Source: JAQUBU01 sp036677685 (GTDB taxonomy: Bacteria; Bacillota; Syntrophomonadia; Syntrophomonadales; Syntrophomonadaceae). Taken from it: a stretch of 64,000 nt of DNA. Below are positions 33,774 through 41,651 of the stretch, piece after piece. A model generated the notes under the pieces. That model did not search any database. It was given only the letters and a program-made list of their open reading frames with translations, and had not been told where the DNA came from. The stretch lies in the NCBI GenBank assembly GCA_036677685.1, contig JAVBWA010000011.1:62001-126000 (forward strand), read 5' to 3'. Numbering within the stretch: position 1 is the stretch's first letter; the number at the start of each line of letters is the position of its first letter. The position numbers and the translations under genes are program-made.

Positions 33774-34736
33774 TTAAATAGGTTTTACCGGCACATATAT
33801 ATCAACAATGCTTTTTTTATTAGGATGCTCTTCCGGATTATTCAAATAAACTTCAAAGCACGGGCGGTCATCAGGCTGGTAGTAGCTTTCGAGCAGCCAT
33901 CTACCATAAATAGTGTCCCAGGCCTCTTTGTATTGATGCGCATCAAGTTTAAAGTGTCCGATTGCATACTTGCCGCCGGGGATTATCATTTTCCCAATCT
34001 CTCCGTCCACCACGGTATCCCTCGGGACAGTCATGCATATGCTGGTTCTGAACTTTGCATCACTAGTAATATCCGGGTTGTCATGGTACATGGAAAGAAT
34101 TTTTGTGTCTGGATACTGAATCAGTCCTCTTGCCCAGGCCCATTTGCAAAGCTTACCAAGGAGTTTGCGGAACAATTCCGTTTCTCCTTTGAACATACCG
34201 ATATTACGGATATATATCACCGGCATCTCCTGTATATCCTTTATTTCGAGATAGAAAGGAATATCCGCTACAAGCTGGGTTTTGCTTTGGATATCCTTTT
34301 CAACCTCAGTATATATGAAAAAATTTATAGAGTCTTTTCCCGGCTTGCTTTCCGTTTTACATTTCTTGCTTTTCAGTATGCATGAGTCCGTTCTCAATTG
34401 GCTTGCACTGAAGCCAAAATGCTTCTTAAAGGCTCTTGAGAAGGAAGCGTGATTTGAAAACCCATATTTTAAAGCAATCTGCGAAATAGCGTCTTTAGGA
34501 TTTGCAGCGATGCTGAGTGCTGCCTTTTCGAGACGGATTCTCTGAATATATTTTGAAAGCGGTTCCCCTACAATTGCACAAAAAATTCTGTGAAAATGAT
34601 ACTGAGAGAAATTTGCCACATTTGAAAGCACAGTGAGTGATAGTTCCCCGCCTATATTTGCCTCTATATAATCCTGTACTTTATTTATCCTGGATATATA
34701 CTCCTCCTGCAGGAAAGAATTATTTTGATTAACCAT
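33774..34736 (-). CDS. AraC regulator with GyrI-like effector domain
   Basis: The 320-residue protein has N-terminal paired helix-turn-helix units (LTVLSNVANFSQYHFHRIFC, ISQIALKYGFSNHASFSRAF). A C-terminal GyrI/SOUL-type small-molecule-binding domain (about 155-320) follows, with EMPVIYIRNIGMFKG and FEVYLNNPEEHPNKKSIVDI. This matches the Rob/BmrR-like group that senses hydrophobic or cationic drugs. It sits immediately upstream of the UvrA-like ATPase and hydrolase genes on the same strand and is the natural candidate to activate them. The effector is unknown. Confidence 0.9.
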   Translation of the reverse strand: MVNQNNSFLQEEYISRINKVQDYIEANIGGELSLTVLSNVANFSQYHFHRIFCAIVGEPLSKYIQRIRLEKAALSIAANPKDAISQIALKYGFSNHASFSRAFKKHFGFSASQLRTDSCILKSKKCKTESKPGKDSINFFIYTEVEKDIQSKTQLVADIPFYLEIKDIQEMPVIYIRNIGMFKGETELFRKLLGKLCKWAWARGLIQYPDTKILSMYHDNPDITSDAKFRTSICMTVPRDTVVDGEIGKMIIPGGKYAIGHFKLDAHQYKEAWDTIYGRWLLESYYQPDDRPCFEVYLNNPEEHPNKKSIVDIYVPVKPI

Positions 34737-35037
34737 TATTTACTCCTATCAATTTTGACATAACCGGTCAATTTTGTGTTCCTGTTATTAGTCTGCATCT
34801 TGTAGTATTCTTAAGGGTCACTTTTCATTTGTTCACAGTCTTATAACCCGCGGCCGATCTTATTTACCATATTCTACTATATCTTTCCGCAAAAACCTCT
34901 ATGATTTCGCGCTTTGTTTATTTACGCGAAAAAGTACGACCCCCCTGAAACAAAAATTCCCTCACACCATATGTCTGAGGGAACATAAAAAACATATTCA
35001 AATTTAGCCCGAAACATCGCAAACTCTAGAAATCAAG

Positions 35038-35150
35038 CTACTTCCGTTCTATCATCACGACTGTCTCCACGTGTGTTTTGATAAAGATATGATACTGATA
35101 CGCGAAAATACCAGATTTTGCGCAAAAGTGTACCCCCTTTAGAATTTAGG
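35038..35150 (-). repeat. Dispersed repeat copy, rlmD-like 3'-end remnant (copy D)
   Basis: The minus strand encodes YHIFIKTHVETVVMIERK and stop, with a preceding open stretch that parallels copy E at 7110-7237 codon by codon. Both copies share TTGCGCAAA and a CCCCC-rich hairpin at the upstream side. No start codon is attached. Confidence 0.55.
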
Positions 35151-35159
35151 GGGCGCAGA

Positions 35160-35345
35160 AAATATTAATTCCGGTTGTTGTCATAACAGTATAAAGCGTG
35201 AGTCCAGTATTGTACAACCCATGAAGCATAATCTTGGAAATGATAGAATCAATGCTGATTTGTCATCAATCAGTAGGCGTAAATCCTCAATTTGCTTATC
35301 AGTTTCTTCAACTAAACCGTTTCCATAATTCTTGGTATTTATATA
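35160..35345 (-). pseudogene. Unrecognised gene remnant, frameshifted
   Basis: On the minus strand one frame reads NYGNGLVEETDKQIEDLRLL. A second frame continues with IISKIMLHGLYNTGLTLYTV and ends near 35157. Read together they look like one protein interrupted by a frameshift and lacking a start. I cannot name the family. Confidence 0.35.
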
Positions 35346-35378
35346 TATTTTCTTAATATTATGTTATTTTAAGATATA

Positions 35379-35413
35379 GGAAGCAAAAAGAACGTCCCCG
35401 TGCTTCCCCAGCA
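35379..35413. repeat. REP-like hairpin, copy 2
   Basis: The sequence is identical over 35 bases to 15402-15436. Here it abuts the duplicated hydrolase fragment, replacing the final codons of that copy. Confidence 0.75.
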
Positions 35414-35603
35414 GGTAAAATACACTTCTCAAAAAGCGGCCATCGGTCGAGAGGGTTACTTATTATCCTGGAAGCGATTGCTACTACAATATCTTTTTCC
35501 AGAATACAGCAGATAACATTGCCGCCATCGCCCAGGGCCGAGTATGCATAAGTGCTGCCCTCTCCTCTGAGCCACCATAGATAGCCGTAGCCATTGCCAA
35601 GAA
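35412..35603 (-). pseudogene. Duplicated 3' fragment of the serine hydrolase gene
   Basis: About 185 bases match the end of the serine hydrolase gene (30235-30420) with only about five differences. The encoded piece includes NGYGYLWWLRGEG and DIVVAIASRII. The last native residues (AVID) are replaced where the REP hairpin begins. The start and catalytic SxxK part are absent. The high identity indicates a recent duplication. Confidence 0.85.
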
Positions 35604-35725
35604 CCCACAAATCATCTTTTTGGGTAACCGGTACTTCCGTAATTCTATTTCAAAATCATCGTCCGGATTCTCTCCTCCAGATTCTTCCTTTAGTGAATCT
35701 AATATCCGCCTAAATTAAAAAGCAC
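35604..35725 (-). pseudogene. Short coding remnant beside the hydrolase fragment
   Basis: The minus strand is open for about 38 codons, reading FRRILDSLKEESGGENPDDD and EIELRKYRLPKKMICG before merging into the hydrolase fragment in another frame. It resembles the end or start of a real protein but I cannot name it. A breakpoint near 35600 is implied. Confidence 0.3.
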
Positions 35726-35763
35726 CTGCCTCTCAGCAGACGCTCTATTCTTAACTTTCTTGT

Positions 35764-35946
35764 TTATAATGTTGTTGTTGAAGTATATTCAACTTTTATT
35801 ACATTATCTTTTTGTTTCGTTAATTTAGCTTTATTTCCTTTACCATCTTCTAATGAAAGTTTTTCGAGTTCATTTTCTTGAAAAAAATTTACAATAGTTG
35901 TTTCTACAAACCCAGCCCAGTTTATTTTTTTATTTTCCTCTTCCAA
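35764..35946 (-). CDS. Small acidic/basic hypothetical protein
   Basis: A 60-residue frame starts at TTG, with AGGGGA about ten bases upstream. The product is charged (EEENKKINWAGFVETTIVNF, then LEDGKGNKAKLTKQKDN) and has no signal or membrane segment. I do not recognise it. Balanced charge and a compact beta-like tail (VIKVEYTSTTTL) make a real small protein plausible. The next gene upstream is the ArsC-like protein, 93 bases away on the same strand. Confidence 0.5.
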   Translation of the reverse strand: MEEENKKINWAGFVETTIVNFFQENELEKLSLEDGKGNKAKLTKQKDNVIKVEYTSTTTL

Positions 35947-36039
35947 GTTTCATTATCCCCTTTGCGCAAAAATTTACCTTTAATATTCTAAACATGATTG
36001 AATTATAAATCAATGTTTTTATGAATCTAAGTGCCTTAA

Positions 36040-36378
36040 CTACTCCCATTCTTTCCATACTTCAGGCTGATACCCTACAGTAGCCAACTTGCCGCTACGT
36101 ACAATAGGTGTTTTATAAAGTTTAGGATTATTTAGCAGTATTTCTTCTCTCATAGTGGCGCTTCCGATTCGATTCAAATTCAGCTTATTATAATCTTTAA
36201 CTTGTTGATTTATTAAGTTATTTAATCCTACCGATGCTTTAACGCTTTTAAGCTCACCTTTGCTTAATCCTTTTTGATTAAGGTCTATAAATTGATATTT
36301 AATATTTCTTTCTTTAAAATATCTTTCAGCCTTCTGTGTATCAAAGCATTTCTTGACACCGAATATCTGAATGTTCAC
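36040..36378 (-). CDS. ArsC/Spx-family thioredoxin-fold protein
   Basis: The 112-residue protein has the ArsC-like fold: strand IQIFGVKKCFDTQKAERYF with a single N-terminal cysteine (CFDT), strand IKYQFIDLNQKG, and the cis-proline region LYKTPIVRSGKLATVGYQPE. Spx proteins have CxxC and bind RNA polymerase. Here only the first cysteine remains, as in the YffB/ArsC-like oxidoreductase group. A glutathione- or arsenate-related activity is possible but unproven. The start is GTG with GGAGGTAGTAACAA upstream. Confidence 0.82.
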   Translation of the reverse strand: MNIQIFGVKKCFDTQKAERYFKERNIKYQFIDLNQKGLSKGELKSVKASVGLNNLINQQVKDYNKLNLNRIGSATMREEILLNNPKLYKTPIVRSGKLATVGYQPEVWKEWE

Positions 36379-36504
36379 TTGTTACTACCTCCGATATCGC
36401 ACTCCGTGCTTTGATTGGTTATCAAATACGAACCCGTCACTGCACCCCGCATCAAGCATATCTCTACCATTCAACTAAAACTCAATATGTCAACTATCAC
36501 GCAG

Positions 36505-36957
36505 TCAGTCGTTAATTGCTTCGATGCCTAGTCGCTTAAGCTCATCAAGATGCTCCCTCATTTTCTGGAGCTCCTCTGGGGAGTGTCCTTCCCAGTCCAA
36601 GACTTCGCCTACTACTCTCAGCGGCTGTCTCGTACGGTAGGACCTCGTTGGGTTCCCTGGGAACTTTTTATCGGTCAGGTTGGGGTCATCCTCAATGGTG
36701 CCGGTTGGCTCCACACGATAGATCCGACCAGGTAGGTCACCCACCGCAAGTTCAGCGCCCCATATAGCCGCATCTAGTGTCGCGGTTAGATAGATGTAAT
36801 TGGCCTTATTTCGTTCGCCATAGTTGGAGCTATAGCCGGGTTCCAACAAGTCCCCAATCTTCAAGTCGGCTTTCGTACCATGGTAGAAAGGTCCCGAGTC
36901 CAAGGATCTATTATTCTGCAATAGAGTATTTAATTCTATCACTCCCTCGTTGCTCAT
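36505..36957 (-). CDS. arr: Rifampin ADP-ribosyltransferase
   Basis: The 150-residue protein matches the Arr family across its length. It has FYHGTKADLKIGDLLEPGY with the NAD-contact histidine, NKANYIYLTATLDAAIWGAE, GRIYRVEPTGTIEDDPNL, and FPGNPTRSYRTRQPLRVVGE. Arr transfers ADP-ribose from NAD to the C23 hydroxyl of rifamycins and inactivates them. The ATG used has AAGGGG nine bases upstream; an earlier in-frame ATG lacks a site. It lies in the accessory zone with other drug-response-like genes. Environmental homologues are common, so resistance in the host is likely but not shown. Confidence 0.92.
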   Translation of the reverse strand: MSNEGVIELNTLLQNNRSLDSGPFYHGTKADLKIGDLLEPGYSSNYGERNKANYIYLTATLDAAIWGAELAVGDLPGRIYRVEPTGTIEDDPNLTDKKFPGNPTRSYRTRQPLRVVGEVLDWEGHSPEELQKMREHLDELKRLGIEAIND

Positions 36958-37195
36958 ATTAATCAACCCCTTTATATTCATACTAAGTCATCCTTATAAA
37001 TTCCTATTTATCTCTGCAAAAACAGTTTATTTTGATAATGACATCCAGCTTGAATATGCTGTTCTGACTTATTATTAAGACCTTGGCAAGAGCAATATGA
37101 ACATCCTATTTTATGTTTCCCCACACGACCGTAACCCTTTTTCCCATCTGGGGTAACATACTCACATGTCTCACAAATTTTCTAGTTTCCGTCAT

Positions 37196-38446
37196 TTACC
37201 TCCGATATAGCACTACCACTGTCTCCACATGGTGGGTATGTGCAAACATATCAACTGGTTGGATTTCCTTAGTCACATAACCTTCTGTGCTAAGTGCCAA
37301 ATCGCGGGCAAGAGTGGCAGGGTTGCAGGATATATATACTATTTTTTCGGGGGCGCTACCGGTTATGGCTCTGATTAAATCAGAATTGCAGCCGGCCCGC
37401 GGCGGGTCGAGAACCAGCAGGTCAAAGTGGTCATGAAGACGGGGGATTATTGTCTCACAGGGACCGGCAAGGAAGCTGCAGTTTGTTATATGATTATTGC
37501 GCGTATTATTAATGGCATCCTGAACTGCCGGAGCAAAGTCTTCCACACCCAGAACTTCCTGGGCCTTTCGGGCCAGCAACAGTGATATGCTGCCTATTCC
37601 ACAATAAGCATCCAAAACCCGGTGGCTGCTGTTTACAGCGGCATATCTCTGCACCAGATCAAACAGTTTCTGTGTTTGTATGGGGTTCACCTGAAAAAAG
37701 GACAAGGGTGATATGTCATATTTAATCCCGTCTACCGCTTCCTGGAGATATGGTTCACCATATAAAAGTGTATGACGTTCACCATCTGTTGAATAAATGG
37801 AGCTTAAATCCGGATAATCAACAAGGCAATCTATATTAGCGTTTTCCGTCCCTTTACCCATAACCATAAGCATAAGCTTATGGTTTAAGGAGGATTGCCG
37901 GATAATTATTTCGCAAATTTCGGGGATATGCAATTCTTCAAGATTGGTTTTGATATAGAGGCTGAGCTTTTCCATTTCCTCTGATATGAGTTTGCAGGTT
38001 TTTATGTCAATTAGCTGGTGAGAATCGCTACGGTAAAAGCCCATCCTATACCGGCCATCGATTCTAGCTGCATGCCAGGTCACCTTGTTTCGGTAACGCC
38101 AGGGTTCTTCCATACCCAAGACGGGATTAACCGGCAATTCAAGTTTGCCAATCCTCTGCATGGCTTCACTTACCACCCGTTGCTTCAATTCCAGTTGCTT
38201 GTTATAAGTCATATGCTGGTAGGCACAGCCCCCGCATTCATAGTAATACGGACACCAGGGTTCGATGCGTTCGCTCGATGCTTCGACAATTCCGGTCAAG
38301 CGCGCCCTTCTAAACTTGCGTTTATCTTCAGTAATCTCCAATTCTACGGTTTCGCCGGGGATGGCGAAAGGAACAAAGGTAGCTTTACCATCGGTTCGAG
38401 CTACCCCTTCACCGCTATGCGTGATGCCATCAATCAAACAACGCAA
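37196..38446 (-). CDS. rlmD: 23S rRNA (uracil-C5)-methyltransferase, RlmD/TrmA family
   Basis: The 416-residue protein has an N-terminal TRAM domain (LIDGITHSGEGVARTDGKAT). A 4Fe-4S cysteine set lies in CPYYYECGGCAYQH, plus Cys in TCKLIS. The Rossmann methyltransferase domain has LDAYCGIGSISLLLA, the DPPRAGC motif and the catalytic loop YISCNPATLARD. The family methylates U1939 or U747 of 23S rRNA, or U54 of tRNA; which target applies is not certain from sequence. I chose the TTG seven bases after GGAGG; an upstream GTG falls inside a repeat. Pieces of this gene's 3' end recur elsewhere in the window. Confidence 0.88.
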   Translation of the reverse strand: MRCLIDGITHSGEGVARTDGKATFVPFAIPGETVELEITEDKRKFRRARLTGIVEASSERIEPWCPYYYECGGCAYQHMTYNKQLELKQRVVSEAMQRIGKLELPVNPVLGMEEPWRYRNKVTWHAARIDGRYRMGFYRSDSHQLIDIKTCKLISEEMEKLSLYIKTNLEELHIPEICEIIIRQSSLNHKLMLMVMGKGTENANIDCLVDYPDLSSIYSTDGERHTLLYGEPYLQEAVDGIKYDISPLSFFQVNPIQTQKLFDLVQRYAAVNSSHRVLDAYCGIGSISLLLARKAQEVLGVEDFAPAVQDAINNTRNNHITNCSFLAGPCETIIPRLHDHFDLLVLDPPRAGCNSDLIRAITGSAPEKIVYISCNPATLARDLALSTEGYVTKEIQPVDMFAHTHHVETVVVLYRR

Positions 38447-38463
38447 TCTGCTGCCTCCGTTTA

Positions 38464-38526
38464 AGGTAAGGGGACACACCAGTTAATGTAAGGGGACACA
38501 CCTCCGCTGGAGGAATGTCCCCTATC
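38464..38526. repeat. REP-like AGGGGACA hairpin element
   Basis: TAAGGGGACACACC occurs twice (38466 and 38491 regions). The second forms a hairpin AGGGGAC/GTCCCCT with inner CCTCC/GGAGG. It lies directly upstream of the rlmD ribosome site and resembles RAYT-associated REP hairpins. Confidence 0.5.
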
Positions 38527-38561
38527 TCAGTCCCCTAAGTACCTTGATTATGTTTCCGTTT

Positions 38562-39155
38562 TTAGTTGGCCGGGGTCAAAAGCTTGCGCCCGGCTTGATA
38601 TGCCTTCAAGTTTACATCCAGTGCTTTGGCAGGAACAATTGCCCTTATCGCCTTTTCTACTTCATCTTCAGGCAGGCCGATGGCTTCACTCAACATCCCG
38701 ACCAGAACCACATTGGCTGCGCGGACATTGCCGCATTCGACGGCAATCCGGCTGGCATCGATTAGACTGGTATTCTTTATTGATGCAGCCACTTTTTCAT
38801 GAATATCATCGGGATATTTGAGCTTACCGCTCATAACCGGCAGGGGGTCAACTCTTTCATTATTTATTATTACCATGCCGTCAGGTTTTAAATAGTCCAG
38901 CCAGCGGGCAGCCTCGATTTTCTCAAAAGCCAGGATTATATCGGCATCACCTTTTTTTATGATGGGTGAGTATATTTTGCTGCCATACCTCACCTGGGAA
39001 ACCACACTGCCGCCTCTCTGGGCCATGCCGTGAACTTCGGAGACTTTGACATCATATCCCATCTGTACTGCAACCTGGGCGATAATCCGGCTGGTAAGCA
39101 GAGTGCCCTGGCCGCCCACTCCGACAATAAGAATGTTTTTGACTTGCTCTTGCAT
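38562..39155 (-). CDS. iorB: Indolepyruvate ferredoxin oxidoreductase, beta subunit
   Basis: The 197-residue protein is the gamma-type domain of 2-oxoacid:ferredoxin oxidoreductases: NILIVGVGGQGTLLTSRIIA, then VSEVHGMAQRGGSVVSQVRY and AFEKIEAARWL. With IorA it oxidatively decarboxylates aryl pyruvates (from Trp, Phe, Tyr) to aryl-acetyl-CoA with reduction of ferredoxin, or works in reverse. The gene follows iorA by three bases, so the two are co-translated. The ribosome site is GGAGGGATAGCAG. Confidence 0.93.
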   Translation of the reverse strand: MQEQVKNILIVGVGGQGTLLTSRIIAQVAVQMGYDVKVSEVHGMAQRGGSVVSQVRYGSKIYSPIIKKGDADIILAFEKIEAARWLDYLKPDGMVIINNERVDPLPVMSGKLKYPDDIHEKVAASIKNTSLIDASRIAVECGNVRAANVVLVGMLSEAIGLPEDEVEKAIRAIVPAKALDVNLKAYQAGRKLLTPAN

Positions 39156-39158
39156 CTG

Positions 39159-40898
39159 CTATCCCTCCACTTTCTTAATCGCATCAAATTTGCAGACCTG
39201 GGGACAAAGTCCACAGCCCACACAATTGCTGGTCATGACAGCTTTCTTGGTATCATCAATAAAGGAAACACCCGTACAGCCTATCTTTATGCAAAGCTTG
39301 CAGCCTTTGCATAGTTCATCATCAACCACATATTTGTCAGTTACCGGGGTTTTGCCCAGCAGAACACAGGGTCTTTTGGCTATTATAACTGAAGGCTCGC
39401 GGCGGTCAAGCTCCTCTTTTAGAGCTGTTTGCAACTGGTCCAGCTTCAGAGGGTCGACAACTCTTACATTGTTTATGCCTATGGCTCTTACCAGGCCTTC
39501 AATATCCAATTTGTGAGTGGGTGCACTGCTAACGGTTCTGCCGGTAGCCGGATGATCCTGATGCCCGGTCATAGCGGTTGTGTCGTTATCCAAAATCAAA
39601 ACCGTTGAAGTTCCCCGGTTATAAACCACATCTATCAGGGGGGTTATTCCGGAATGCACAAAGGTTGAATCACCAATCACCGCAACTATCTTGCCGGCAT
39701 AGATTTCGCCCTGGCCTTTCTCCATGCCAAGAGCGGTTCCAATGCTGGCTCCCATGCAAATACATGCGTCCATACCATCCAGAGGACTGAGGGCGCCCAG
39801 GGTATAGCAGCCAATATCACCCATGACCTGGAGCTTCATCTGGCTCAATGTATGAAATACCCCACGATGCGGGCAACCCGCGCAAAGCAGAGGCGGGCGC
39901 GCCGGAATCTCCTGGTCAAGGCCAAAAGCTACCGGCACCTTGCCATCGCCTAGCCTCTCTTGAATCATTTCCGGGCTGTATTCTCCCAGAAGGGTGAATA
40001 TTTCCTTGCCTTCAACTTTTATTCCCCATGATTTTACCTGTTCTTCGATTACCGGTTCAAGTTCTTCAACAACCACCAGCCTGTCCACTTCCGCCGCAAA
40101 AGCAGCGATAAGCTGCTGGGGCAAGGGATTGACCATCCCCAGCTTCAAGACCGATACATTAGGCATAACCTCTTTCACATACTGATAAGCCACTCCGCTG
40201 GTGATGATACCCAGGCTGCGTTCTCCCCATTCGATGCGATTTAGAGGGGTTGTTTCGGCATATTCCTTGAGTGCCAGCATCCGTTTTTCCACTTCCACGT
40301 GGCGGCCCCGGGCATAACCGGGGAGCATTACATATTTAGCGGCATTTTTTTTGTATTCCTTCAGAGGGATTTCAGCTCTTTCCCCAAGCTCAACCAGAGT
40401 CTGGGAATGGGATAGCCTGGTGGTAACCCGCAGCATTACCGGGGTGTCATATTTTTCACTGAGTTCAAAAGCCAGAGCCGTGAAATCTTTGGCCTCCTGG
40501 CTATCCGAAGGCTCAATTACCGGCAGCTTGGCAAAACGGCCATATCCGCGATTATCCTGTTCGTTCTGGGATGAATGCATTCCCGGGTCATCGGCAGAAA
40601 CTAATACCAATCCCCCGTTGACTCCGGTATAGGCAAAGGTGTACAAAGGGTCAGCCGCTACATTGACTCCAACATGTTTCATGGCGACCAGGGTACGAGC
40701 CCCGCCAATCGATGCTCCTGCCCCTACTTCCATAGCCACTTTTTCGTTGGGTGACCATTCGGCATAAACACCTTCAAAGCTGGCAAGATTGCTTATGATC
40801 TCGGTGCTGGGGGTGCCGGGATATGCAGTGGCTACCGTGGCCCCTGCCTCATAGGCCCCCCTGGCTATAGCTTCATTGCCGATCATCAGTTTTTTCAT
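39159..40898 (-). CDS. iorA: Indolepyruvate ferredoxin oxidoreductase, alpha subunit
   Basis: The 579-residue protein has an N-terminal pyrimidine-binding domain (NEAIARGAYEAGATVATAYP) and a transketolase C-like region. A TPP-binding domain carries GDIGCYTLGALSPL and the GDSTFVHSGI metal-pyrophosphate motif. The C-terminal ferredoxin-like domain has CKGCKLCIKIGC and CVGCGLCPQVC. This is the standard IorA layout and length. The ATG used follows AGGAGGAATAAA. It is the first gene of the iorAB operon and supports peptide or amino-acid metabolism linked to low-potential electrons. Confidence 0.94.
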   Translation of the reverse strand: MKKLMIGNEAIARGAYEAGATVATAYPGTPSTEIISNLASFEGVYAEWSPNEKVAMEVGAGASIGGARTLVAMKHVGVNVAADPLYTFAYTGVNGGLVLVSADDPGMHSSQNEQDNRGYGRFAKLPVIEPSDSQEAKDFTALAFELSEKYDTPVMLRVTTRLSHSQTLVELGERAEIPLKEYKKNAAKYVMLPGYARGRHVEVEKRMLALKEYAETTPLNRIEWGERSLGIITSGVAYQYVKEVMPNVSVLKLGMVNPLPQQLIAAFAAEVDRLVVVEELEPVIEEQVKSWGIKVEGKEIFTLLGEYSPEMIQERLGDGKVPVAFGLDQEIPARPPLLCAGCPHRGVFHTLSQMKLQVMGDIGCYTLGALSPLDGMDACICMGASIGTALGMEKGQGEIYAGKIVAVIGDSTFVHSGITPLIDVVYNRGTSTVLILDNDTTAMTGHQDHPATGRTVSSAPTHKLDIEGLVRAIGINNVRVVDPLKLDQLQTALKEELDRREPSVIIAKRPCVLLGKTPVTDKYVVDDELCKGCKLCIKIGCTGVSFIDDTKKAVMTSNCVGCGLCPQVCKFDAIKKVEG

Positions 40899-41099
40899 TT
40901 TATTCCTCCTAAACCCCAAGCAAATTTAAACAGAAGTAATTTTGAATTTTGAATTCTAAATTATGAATTTAAGTAGGGAAACTACCGTTTCCCATGAATA
41001 CAATATATCTCAATCTGAGATAATAACTCATTTTTAGTTAGGTGGCTGCCTGCGCCCGTAACAAATTTTCACCAGATATTGGGTGTTAAAAAATAATTT

Positions 41100-41651
41100 T
41101 CAAACATGCGGACGGGTCAAAACCCACTGCTGCTGCCAGGCCGCAATAGCATCGCCGAGCGTTCGGGCCATCTGATAAACATGGTTTATACTGCCCTGCT
41201 GCAGTGTTCTTAAGTTTCTCCGGTCCACTCTTACACCCATCATGCCGATTATGGAATAGTCGCCAATTGCCGGCAGTCCTTTAGCCAAAGCCCTGCCGGG
41301 GAGCAAAGGACCCTGGCGAACCTTGATTATACCCAGTTCTTCATCACTGCCTGCGGATGCATCAATAGCTATGGCAATCCGGCTTCCAAACTGCTTTTTA
41401 ATCGCTACTATTTCCGGACTGAGGTTCTTCGCATTAATAGATTTCTCCAGAGTGCCAAAAACCAGTATATCCGGATTTTTCTCTTTAATCATGGTTCCGG
41501 TCAACGGTCCAAAACAGTCCAATATATGACGGTCCGACCCAATACAGAGAAAAACCGGGGCTTCTTCCCTATCGGCGGCAATTTGATTTAAAGCTGCGGC
41601 CAATGTGTCTTTACAATCCGGTTCTGAATAATGCTTCGCCGCCAGGATCAT
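41100..41651 (-). CDS. yyaC: YyaC-like spore protein (DUF1256)
   Basis: The 183-residue protein matches the DUF1256/YyaC family: VFLCIGSDRHILDCFGPLTG, IAIDASAGSDEELGIIKVRQ and GDYSIIGMMGV. The fold is like germination-protease/hydrogenase-maturation peptidases. YyaC is made during sporulation; its exact role is unsettled. Presence supports an endospore-forming host. The gene starts directly after hisC stops, so it may share the hisC transcript. Confidence 0.87.
   Translation of the reverse strand: MILAAKHYSEPDCKDTLAAALNQIAADREEAPVFLCIGSDRHILDCFGPLTGTMIKEKNPDILVFGTLEKSINAKNLSPEIVAIKKQFGSRIAIAIDASAGSDEELGIIKVRQGPLLPGRALAKGLPAIGDYSIIGMMGVRVDRRNLRTLQQGSINHVYQMARTLGDAIAAWQQQWVLTRPHV

Noticed and set aside
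33825..34385. Long open frame antisense to the AraC-GyrI gene
   Set aside because: It is a mirror of conserved coding sequence on the minus strand and has no start signals.
38447..38479. GTG start for rlmD 11 codons upstream
   Set aside because: It lies inside a REP-like repeat and lacks a ribosome site; TTG at 38446 has GGAGG at the right distance.
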